Shown piece after piece: positions 54,900-64,000 of a stretch of 64,000 nt of DNA (the stretch's first letter is position 1; every line of letters begins with the position of its first letter). Source of the stretch: Corticium candelabrum (lineage: Eukaryota > Porifera > Homoscleromorpha > Homosclerophorida > Plakinidae); assembly GCF_963422355.1 (NCBI RefSeq), contig NC_085094.1, positions 7,065,270 to 7,129,269 on the forward strand, given 5' to 3'. The notes beneath the pieces are model-generated. The model searched no databases. It saw only the letters and a list, made by a program, of their open reading frames with translations, and was not told where the DNA came from. The position numbers and the translations under genes were made by a program.

Positions 54900-56290
54900 C
54901 CCTCCTCTTACCTATCAACATGAAATAGCAATTATAGTAGCATGCAGGCCGTGTGCAGCAAGCACACAACATTAGAGTTCAAGCACAAGCACAGTTACAG
55001 ACAGTACCTAGTATGACTATTGAAGTCATTACGTATTACATACAATACGTCCAAACTCATTTCAAAGTGATTGTTGTACCTTGCCAGAGTTATTCAATGG
55101 TTGTGAAACCGATCAGGGGCATAGTGTGGCGTGGGCTAGACCGGGCTCTATAGCCCAGCTTTTTTTAGGGTTGCAGGTGGTTGTCAATTTTGGAGCCAAA
55201 TTTAGGTGTTGCTGCCCTGTACCTGGAGTCAAAGCCCTTTGACACCTAGAGGCTGCTGTGCACTTGCTCTGTCCACGACTGGCATACTATGTATGCACCC
55301 AGCAAGGTGGCACAACTCGAGACCCAGAGACTGAGTACAGTATCAAAATTTATTAAAACAATTTGACAACACACATGATACACAGTATGCCACCTGCCTC
55401 TAGACGCTTACTATCACTTCAGTCAAAACATCCACAATAACTTCACACCAACCTGTACGTCCTATGAGACTACCATGGAGGTTGTCTGTAAGTGTTGCTG
55501 CACTGCCGCTCCAGCAAGATGCTATCGTGAGTTGGCCAGTCCTATGGAGAGGACAGTATATAGAATTGTAGCCTCATATAGACAGACCATTGATAGCATA
55601 ATTCATTTACTTGTGGGACCCAGAGTCCAGTCTCTGACAATGGCATTGACAAAGACTGGACACCAGAAGGGAACACGTTAAATTTTTAGTTTCACTGTCA
55701 TGACTTGGAGATTCCTGAATCCCAAGGATCCGTGGATGGAGCCAAGTTTGGCTCAGTTGCCCTGTTAACAACACCCCTGCTTTTAGGCGTGGTCTTAAAT
55801 TTTGTGTACTTCAAAAACGTAATGCTTGGAAATGCATTTTAATTAAATCAATTATCAAGATCGAGATACCAAGGCTTCACATGTGAGTCACATGTAATAT
55901 GAATTTGGATATAATGGACAATTGCATAGCTAGATAGCTAGATAGCTCCCCTAGCCAGTATTATCTAAATCTTCTAGCAGACGTGCATACACCAGTCAGT
56001 CTTACTATGTACACCAGTATACTATGGGTCTAGGTATGCATGTAGTGTGTGGATGAGTACAAATGCATCAGCTAGTTTTTGACCATAAGGAGGGGGTGTG
56101 TTCTAAAGAGTCGTAAAGTCTACCCCTCATTTCTAGAGATCACATTATGCCCAGTTACAATCTCAGAACTAGTAAACTTTTATCCTACTGGCTAATTAAT
56201 TTTTCGACATTAAATAATTATAACGTGTACAACATATGTAATGTCATCAAGTGTGAAGTCATCAAACATGTAGCGTTAGATCCCACAAGC
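54900..56290. other. Intergenic, repeat-like but unassigned
   Basis: It includes a GAGCCAAATTTAGG-type word at 55,190 with a similar one at 55,738. This hints at a degraded element, but I cannot define ends. No gene is recognised. Confidence 0.4.
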
Positions 56291-56294
56291 AATT

Positions 56295-56660
56295 ATGTCA
56301 CAACATTTTCTAAACACTGAACGGGCAAACGGTACAAAACGTCGTTCGCTACCAGTGACTGTTTGGTGTTGCGTATATATAGCAGGAGAAAGAGAGAAAG
56401 ACAGCTCATATAAAGACATTGTTAGTGAGAATGGAGGTGTGTTTTATCCGCTAGTCGTCAAAAGTCTGGGCTTGTAGTCGCCCTCTAGTCTCCAGATTTT
56501 AAAATCAATCTGCAGAAGACAACATTCCACAGTCACCTCACAATGAGCCAGGCCATGTCCTATTTCCACCAAGGGCTTTCTATTAAACTCTGGTAGTACA
56601 ATGCAAAGATAGTTCTAGAGAGATTGTCTGTAGATTGCTCTGATGACGTTCTAGACTTTT
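56295..56660 (+). pseudogene. Short 'PLVV' frame, copy 2
   Basis: GGVFYPLVVKSLGL at about 56,430-56,476 is followed, after a stop, by a stretch resembling the 39,678 frame (LSIKLW-like and NAKIVLERL-like residues at about 56,565-56,620). It is paired in opposite orientation with 56,890-57,122. Confidence 0.4.
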
Positions 56661-56744
56661 TGTAGAGTGGGGTTTGGGTTGGTTTTGCTTAGTTTTTAAA
56701 AATATAATAAAAAATATAATATATATATAATACCTTTGACAGGC

Positions 56745-56768
56745 AATATATATATATATATATATCTA

Positions 56769-56834
<66 letters not shown>

Positions 56835-56845
56835 TATACATATAG
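56745..56845. repeat. (TA)n and (T)n tract
   Basis: TA runs on both sides of ~30 T residues at 56,801-56,830. It sits at the centre of the inverted pair of short 'PLVV' frames. Confidence 0.93.
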
Positions 56846-56889
56846 TTTATTCAAATATAAATAATAGCTACCCCTCCACTAGAGGGGCC

Positions 56890-57122
56890 TCACAACGAAG
56901 AACAAACAGAGTAGTCTCTGTCTAAACCTAACAAAGACAAACGGTCCAAAATCATCCTAGCGTTAAATTGCCAAAGGCGGAGAGAGAGCTGCCCGTGAAA
57001 ATTAACGATAGCCCTGCTAACAGTAATACTACTACGGAGAGATGTCCTTCTAGCAATTGTTTTTAAAGTTTGTAAGCTACTGGAGGTCCACGTTCCGTAG
57101 GACTCAACTACCAGCGGGTATA
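56890..57122 (-). pseudogene. Short 'PLVV' frame, copy 3
   Basis: Minus strand, with YPLVVESYGTWTSSSLQTLK and LSLRLWQFNARMILDRLSL. The best preserved of the three copies. It is preceded by a short TA run (57,120-57,133). Confidence 0.5.
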
Positions 57123-57358
57123 TATATATATATGTAGCACAATTAAGCCAGACCAATAAAAATACACTACATAGGTTATTTATACTTAGTACAGAGATCG
57201 ATCGGTCGCCCGTAGGTACAGAACCATGCAGAATGCTTATACAGTACAGTACTATAGTAATTTGTGTTCAATTATCTTATTCAGGCAATCAATTATCCGA
57301 GGTTCTGTCATAGAAGTACCAAGGAAAGTAATTCTTTCAGTCTGATATAATCTATCTA

Positions 57359-57360
<2 letters not shown>

Positions 57361-57414
<54 letters not shown>
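57361..57414. repeat. (TA)n microsatellite
   Basis: About 54 bp of perfect TA. Confidence 0.96.
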
Positions 57415-57416
<2 letters not shown>

Positions 57417-57527
57417 TCGAAACCACGCACATTCCTTTCAAGACGTCTTTCTAGAAAGCTCACTCACTTTTCAGCCGATCATTAGATGATTGATGAAACC
57501 GAGGTGGGAAGGCGGTCAGTGAATGGC

Positions 57528-58945
57528 CTGGCCATTTAATTTTCTACATTTCAATTTTCATGTTTTCATTTTTAATTTTTTACTTGTATTTTTATTTAAA
57601 AATTTTGTTTTTGTTAAAGTTTAACTTTTAATTTATAATTTTAATTTTATTTTCCTTTATATTTTTTGTAAATGGTTTTTCATCTTTTGATGTTTGATTC
57701 TTGTGATCTTTAGATTTATCTTTTAAAGTTTGATTTTTAGGCACCTATGTGGTCAAAGGCGGTGTGAAATTCGAGCTCGAAACACACACACTAGCTAGAC
57801 AAATACGCCTACCTAACTTCAAGAATTACACACACTACAAATATTCTATAGAGGATTATTGCGTAGAGACAGCTTTTGAAGGATATTTCGGCAGCTGCCC
57901 AACTGCAGACTATCTAGTATAGTATGTAAGTTATTTATTTCTTCATGCACAGCCGTAATTAGCTAAGCAACGGACAATTGAATGCCCAATTCGGATAATT
58001 GATTGCCTTAATCAATCAGATATTTTGGCTTCAGATAATTGAACGCAAAGTACTATAGTTAATTAGCTAAGCCGAGGCACTCGGGTTACAGTAACAGCGC
58101 TGTCGACGGTTCGACGACCGACTCATCCGCTGTGGGCGGATCGATAGACGGATGTGGGCGACGCGACGCGTCCAAATAGAACCGAGTTCTATTCGAGCGT
58201 CGAACCAGAAGCTGAGCACGTCGCGTCAGAAGTAGCACCTTGATTCGACCAATCAGAGCCAACTAAAAATGCACGTGTGGCTTCCGTGAGTGATGATTAC
58301 TGATTTCGGCGCTGTACTCGACGTTGAGCGGTCTATAGATTGTGTAGGGAGCTGTACTTGCTCGTGGATGATCAGCTGTATTGTAAATTCAGCTTTCTAG
58401 GGCAAGTGCAGGTGAACTGTGCTATGCTTAATGAAGTTAAACCTGTGCCACAATTCTAATCGCTTTGGCGCAAGTTCAGATGCACCTTTTCTATACCTGC
58501 AAGTGTGTTACAAACTGAATCCCTCTACTAGCGCAAATGTGTACAATCAACAAATTAGAGATGCCACATCAGCTGAACAAAAAATCGCTTCCCTATAGAA
58601 TCCTAGATCATTACTGCTAACCCCTATTTATCAGCCTGTTACTTGGGATTGTCACCTAGAGTGTACACCCTAAAGGAGACGGTGGCAACAATCAAATTGC
58701 TTTATCACGTCTAGATGCTGTCACTGAAGACTAGATAGAATATACTTGGCCGGAAAGTGCAGCTGTCATTTCAATTTTGTATTTTTGATTTTCTTATATG
58801 TAGTAACACAATTTTCAATTTCATAATTCTTAATTTTTTGGGTAAAATTGGTCCAAAAATAAAAATTCACGATGTACTTTTTCATTTTTAACCAAACTAA
58901 AAAATGTGAAAAATTGAATGGCCGGAAAGTGCACGGACCGGTCCA
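57528..58945. mobile_element. Foldback element related to 39,312-40,927
   Basis: The right arm (58,700-58,945) matches 40,700-40,927, including GACTAGATAGAATATACTTGG and TGGCCGGAAAGTGCAC. A degraded left arm begins GGCCATTTAATTTTC at 57,533. The interior is different and TTTAA-rich, with a GTCGACG-rich patch at about 58,100-58,220. Confidence 0.6.
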
Positions 58946-59277
58946 TACTTATATCATTTGCAAGTTACGTCACCGGACCTATTGTCATCGCTAATTAATA
59001 CAGCCAAAACGTGCTTGAATGGCGTCGGACCAGCGCGAAACCTAAGGAAACTATAATTCTGGTACATTCAGACATGTTCGAAGTTGCTGATTGTCTAGCA
59101 AACATGCACGTGTGTATCTGCTGCTGGTCTGTAGCTAATACGATAGGTTTTATTTCTCTCGCTTTGCCAAAATTCATGCTACACACCTAGACTAGTACAC
59201 ACAAATACTGTATGGTTACACAGACTAACACAGACTAAGCGCAGCTGTACTGTACGTCTCATAGCTACGAGAAATTA

Positions 59278-59281
<4 letters not shown>

Positions 59282-59335
<54 letters not shown>
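59282..59335. repeat. (CA)n microsatellite
   Basis: About 54 bp of CA. Confidence 0.96.
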
Positions 59336-59337
<2 letters not shown>

Positions 59338-59641
59338 TAGCACAATAGTAATTTACGAGTACAGTACCTTTCAGAAAACGAAAAACGTCCCTGCAACTCT
59401 CTGACAGCGTTAGCTCGACAATTTTAGAAGTTGAGAATGTGATTGACTTCGAGAGTCAGAGAAGTAGTGTCTACTACGTATACGTAGGCGCCTACGTAAT
59501 CAATGTTCGGCCTTGGCTGCTAGTGTTGTGCGGACTCAACCCAAAGTCACAAGACAATGTACTGTATGTATGTCGAAATGTATTGTGCGTATAAGGCCAT
59601 TTCTTCTTTGCTATTAACCTAGGGCCGGACTACAGGTAGGC

Positions 59642-62600
59642 CTCTTGCACAAGCCCCTCCTAACGCGCGCTTGAAGGAAGCGGTGCCCGCACATCTAATT
59701 AACTTGAATTTCATCTTATGACAGGCTTTATGGTATGCTCTATATCAATGGTTTCGACCTATTGCATCTTTTACAACAACGAAATCCGCCATCTCTAGAT
59801 ATAACAAGGCCATGCTCACACAAGAATACAAGCTAATTTGCAAAACAGACAAGAAACACTATAGTCAATCACCCTCTAGTTTAGTTTGTTATCAACAAAA
59901 TCGATCACGTGATGACCATGTGTAAAGAAATTGCTAAAGAATTGCTACAACTTTTGTAGCCAAATGTAACAAAGTATTAGCTAGCTGTACACATGTTGCG
60001 CATGTACACTGTACATGGATAATGATGATATTGTCATTACTTCTTCAATCGAACCATTGATGCAAATAGAAGAAGGATCAGCAATTTACATGACCATTTA
60101 AAGCAACAGTAATTTTGGTATATAACTGGTACTCTTTCCGACCAGTTACCTTATATGATACGCTGTTCAGACCATCCTCTTTCATTCTGTGTGTTGCTGT
60201 CGATAGTAAACTGAACCTACACAGCAAAACAGCAGTTAGTCAAACACATTGACTTGATACAGTTGACGCTCACAAGCAGTCTACATACCTGGCAGGATTT
60301 ATTTTGCTCGTTTTGTGATGTGTGCCTCTAACCATCTTGTAACGAGCAACAGCCGCATCTGGTCGCATTATCGTCATGCCATTATTCACCACTCTTTATA
60401 ACACAAGTTAGCCGATACACAGATTCACTGCACATTGTCACAATGCACTACCTCTTGTATAAATCGTCGTCTTCCCCTCCCCATCCCCAGTACTTATTCG
60501 AGTAACCGTTGATTTTCCAATATTGTTCTTTAGTTAAAATCGTGATTCCTCCAAAAAGAGTCGAATACAACAAACTACAACACCACAGTATCACATCAAG
60601 TTAATTAAACAATTTTCACTCACTCGTTGCTTACCGATAATTAAATTTATCAACTGCAACCGACAAATGCTTTGGCCTCTCGGGACACGTGTAAAGGTTG
60701 CGATCGTTTTCCAAGATTAAGTCAACATCGTGAAGACAAAAGCACTGCCAGTCACCATCTTTAGCCGCCTCTAGTACACCGATATTGAGAAGCATGCCTC
60801 GATTGAAGTCACAGTTGCCGGCCTAATCAATTTGTTTAGGGTTTGTAACAACTCCTTAACACATGTACATGTAATTGACCGACCTGCTCGATAACATAGA
60901 TCTTGAACTGGATAAGTTGACGACGAAATACCGGTATCATGTAGTGTTGAAAAACCTTCAAGTGTTCCTCTCTGTCTCGAAATGGAATAACAATAGCAAC
61001 CTAATCACACAGTTACTGACTGAAAAAAAGACACAACCGTGGCTCTTACCCTATCTCGTGGTTGACAGTCTGGAGGTGTATAGAAACCTCCAAATGTTAC
61101 TCCTGGGTTTTTCTTCTTTACTTCGTCAAGGTTCACTTTGGCATATGCGTTGATGAACAAGCTACCAACTAGAGAATCGTTTCAACCCGATTAGACAACA
61201 AAACGCAAGGAAATATCAGACAAACATAACACACTGTTTACACAACAATGCATGCACGTGTTGCACAACACATTCAAACATGGTCAATGATAAACTGCAT
61301 GATGTCCATCCTTTGACAAGTGAAAGCACATGCAGTCATTGATGCATCGAAGTCACATATTGATATCCTTCCTGCACACCATTCCATCCCAACATAAACA
61401 ACTGACCTAAATCGGGAGGTTTCTTCGGACAAAGAGAAAGCTTAGACACGCTCTTTTTCGTAGCAACAGGACGATGATTTACCTACAAAAAATTAAAATG
61501 TTACCTGCACCATCACTATTAATCAAGTTGCTGTAAAATACTTGGAATACCTGCGTTAGTTGCAGTTTAGTTTTCTGTGTTGTGTGTGTTGTTTGCCTTT
61601 CATTTTCCTTTCTAACTGCTTGCTCTTCTTTCTGACCCACTAATGACATCTTTTGTCGTCTTACAGTCTGACTACTTGTTGTCTTCGATTGTCCCTCTCG
61701 ACCTTTTAAATTCTGATCCCTTGTTACCGTCCGGCCTTGATTTCGTTCTTTATCGGTTGTTCTTTGTGCTTCTTTGCTCATGTTTCCTAGCATGTTCAAC
61801 ATTAGATTTCCATAGCATTAGAATTATCTGACTTTGTTCTTGTTTCTGTCCTGTTCCCTGTTTCTGTCCTGTTCCCTGTTTCTGTCTAGCCTCACCCCAG
61901 ACGCAGTGTGGATTGCAGCCGGTGCATCCGGGGCTGCAATCCACACTGTGTTTGAGGTGAGGCTAGTTTCTGTCCTGTTCCCTGTTTCTCTTATTCTTGT
62001 TTCTGTCCCGTTCCCTATTTCTTTCGTACATCTGTGTGTCTCTTATCACCTGCACTTTCTTTCATCTTACGTGTTGAGACAGCTTGCTCCTTTACTGACA
62101 GGTTTCGAGCGTCGCTGGAAGACTTCCAATGTGTTGCAATGGCAGACAGCAGTCCCTTGTCATTCTGTGAGCCTCCTGGTGAATGTAGCTGTTGGTAACC
62201 CTTGATTCTCAAAAATCTGTTTCATGCCAAAAAAATTCACAGTCACTAGTACAAACATACTACAATATATTCTGTCTGATCTAAATAGTTTTGGTCCAAT
62301 AGACAAGACGAAACTCACAAAACACGACATTCTCTCTACGTCCAGCTCTTACAGCCAACAACTGATAAAACGCCAAGTGGGTGATTAAGATTGTGTTGAT
62401 TAAAGCACTTGCACGTAGCATTACATTAAATGCCATGGATCTCTGAAATATACTGAAAAACTCCGATAAACTTAGTCTCGTCTGTACCATTGTCTAGATA
62501 CAAAAAATATGCTGCAGCTACTGTTGCTCAATACCTTGACCTGTGAATGGTCCTCTTTCCTGTAGTCACCGGCCCCATGCGCACATAAACTCCACCCAAC
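59642..62600 (-). repeat. Segmental duplication, copy 2 (partner 12,160-15,106)
   Basis: This copy includes the CTCTTGCACAAGCCCC junction that is split by the 10.8 kb MULE at 1,390-12,151 in the other copy. Homology also extends a little further left (CCGGACTACAGGTAGGC vs CCGGACTACACGTAGGC at 1,361). Confidence 0.9.
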
Positions 62601-62665
62601 AACAAGACCATCACACATACCACTGTTAGGCCACCAAGCCACATCTTTGAAGATGGGAAGTTCAT
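60078..62665 (-). CDS. Beta-1,4-galactosyltransferase-like gene, copy 2 (complete)
   Basis: The first exon, about 62,665-62,535, encodes MNFPSSKMW followed by a ~20-residue hydrophobic anchor (LGGLTVVCVMVLLLGGVYV), a type II Golgi membrane segment. Stem exons are about 62,210-62,075 and 61,800-61,557 (ending at ACGCAG|GTATTC). Catalytic exons follow as in copy 1: VNHRPVATKK (about 61,420-61,492), GFYTPPDCQPRD (about 61,050-61,170) and IPFRDREEHLKVF (about 60,884-61,003). Then come FNRGMLLN with HDVDL (about 60,636-60,823), WGWGGEDDD (about 60,456-60,577), PDAAVARYKMVRG (about 60,290-60,396) and the last exon to TGA at 60,078. HDVDL is the metal-binding DxD equivalent. WGWGGEDD is the family's acceptor/catalytic motif. 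Likely substrate UDP-galactose; acceptor unknown. Exon ends are approximate. Confidence 0.85.
61887..61965. repeat. Hairpin MITE in galactosyltransferase copy 2
   Basis: TAGCCTCACCCCAGACGCAG ... GAGGTGAGGCTA. Orthologous in position to 14,385-14,463. Confidence 0.8.
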
Positions 62666-62669
62666 AACA

Positions 62670-63790
62670 GCCTACAGTACAACAGAAACAGAAATATTTC
62701 TGTCATTTGTTTAGGTATACTGAACTAAACTGTATAAATTTACACGCTTTTCGTTGTTCTAGTCATTTACTGTTACTGACCCTACGAGTAGACGTTAACG
62801 TAATCACTCAGTAACAGTTTTATATCACCAAATTGCTAATCTAGCCTACAGCCATGTTAGTATCAATTCATTGATTAATAGTTTCTCATCCTCTGCCTCC
62901 ATCGCTTATGCAATCACTTTGCTGCCATTATTTTGATGTCACTATTAATATCCACGTGACAAGCACGTGTACGTTGCTATGTACGACAATGGGCAACTGA
63001 GTTTCACGCATGCACAATAGTAACAACATTACCTCTTTCTATGTATGGCAGACTTTTCATCGGGAATTTGCAGCAACGCAAGTCAATATGCAACTTGCAA
63101 TAGTTGTAGGTACAAAATGATGTAAGCAACACCAACACAACGTGTGTGAAACAGAAATAAAAGTCAACACTGGATCATGGCTGTAAATGACTCAAGCCAG
63201 TACGATTGTTGTGCTACTTCTTTGACTCTTGGACTAAACTGTTTGAAAATGATTACAGGAGCCTGGCTTGCTGTTGTTGTGTAGTCAGTAGTTGTTGTGT
63301 TAGAGGTTGTCTTGATATCATTGATTTCAGAAGGCCGTCCCCCACTGTCAGTGCCATATGAGTATTGTGTTGAAGCATTTCTTACAGAAATTCAGTAGCA
63401 TCTTATACAGAACTTGTCTGAATGAACAAATGATATCGTGATCAGCATTAATTAACCTTGAATGCTTGTTGAAGTCTGTGTGTAGGCATTACATCATGTC
63501 ATGAGTACTGACGAGAATGTCTTTCCAAATCTCAATCCACATACAGTATACTGCACAGTTGATGCAGGCTAAGTGAATGCACAGACATGCCACAAACAAC
63601 AGGACACGTTTACTTCACTAGAGTTGCCTGCTTTGATGATCAGACAGAAGTAGGTCTGATGACAAGCTACCAATTACAATCTACTCTACACAACAGTTTT
63701 GTTGCAAATTATCTGGACTATCTGGAATATCAATGGCACACTAACAACTGGGGGGAGGCGATGAACATGTACAGATGCTGACAACTCGGG
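62670..63790. other. Upstream flank of galactosyltransferase copy 2
   Basis: No promoter element that I would stand behind. A 64-codon plus-strand frame at 63,587-63,781 ends NYLDYLEYQWHTNNWGEAMN, which recalls a segment of some transposases but is too short to assign. Confidence 0.4.
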
Positions 63791-63905
63791 TCTCATTAGC
63801 TCAGTTATCGCTTGCCTACGCCTAATTAGTACAGTCGTATTGTTACGACTTTATGAAGCTTACCAACTGTTTCCTGGAGTCGGGTTCGACTCCTATTCTA
63901 GCGTT
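63790..63905 (+). other. tRNA-like sequence, probably a SINE head or relic
   Basis: A box A-like TTAGCTCAGTTATCG (63,797) and a box B-like GGGTTCGACTCC (about 63,881) are present. Their ~80 bp spacing is longer than in a normal intronless tRNA, and I could not fold an acceptor stem. Confidence 0.3.
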
Positions 63906-64000
63906 TCTTTGTAGACTCTGTTGTCAATCTTCTAATTAGTACAACTACATTGTAGCACAGCCTTCCGTTCCTCTTGAGGGACGCGAAGCAGAGCCTGCTA

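Noticed and set aside
63587..63781. 64-codon frame with a transposase-like ending
   Set aside because: Too short and lacking flanking similarity; noted only as unassigned.
63790..63905. Functional tRNA gene
   Set aside because: Box A and box B are ~80 bp apart and no acceptor stem pairs convincingly.

Overview
The window is eukaryotic (metazoan) nuclear DNA. It is AT-rich and contains split genes with GT-AG introns, long CA, TA, TCG and AAT microsatellites, and many layers of transposable elements. The recognisable host genes encode animal proteins: a receptor built of TSP1, fucolectin-like, Ig and FN3 modules, a beta-1,4-galactosyltransferase, and an NXPE-family protein. The mobile elements are MULE, R4/Dong-type LINE, DIRS-like, Ty3/gypsy, Harbinger-like, pogo-like and SINE. 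This mix suggests an early-branching invertebrate, with a sponge as the best guess. The species cannot be proven from the sequence.

Layout. 1-1,390: flank with (CA)n and (TCG)n arrays. 1,390-12,151: one 10.8 kb Mutator-like element with ~1 kb terminal inverted repeats and an 8-bp duplication (TTGCACAG). It holds a decayed SWIM-finger transposase and a nearly full-length LINE sitting in an AAT microsatellite. 12,160-15,110: a B4GALT-type galactosyltransferase copy (minus) lacking its first exon. 15,110-18,720: palindrome, microsatellites and a second decayed MULE-type transposase. 18,719-52,011: a head-to-tail array of receptor genes on the minus strand. Gene 1 runs from a signal-peptide exon at 36,986 down to 19,781 and looks largely intact. 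Gene 2 runs from about 52,011 down to 38,369 and is decayed. Gene 3 shows only its signal exon at 18,785. The large introns of genes 1 and 2 hold DIRS-like and gypsy elements, and the array is peppered with MITEs. 52,931-54,880: an intact single-exon NXPE-like gene (minus). 54,900-59,640: TA-rich repeats and a foldback element. 59,640-62,665: a second, complete-looking B4GALT gene (minus) whose 3' flank is the empty-site paralogue of the 10.8 kb MULE insertion. 62,670-64,000: unassigned DNA with a tRNA-like sequence.

The receptor carries a predicted signal peptide, repeated TSP1-fucolectin-Ig blocks, two further Ig domains, FN3 domains, one membrane helix and a tail with three tyrosine motifs that recur in the paralogue. 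It is tandemly amplified next to two predicted Golgi/secretory glycan-modifying genes (B4GALT and NXPE). The idea that this is a cell-surface glycan-recognition or allorecognition locus is inference. The domain calls, exon phases and paralogy are read from the sequence. Several insertions are dated relative to the segmental duplications because the sister copy preserves the empty site.
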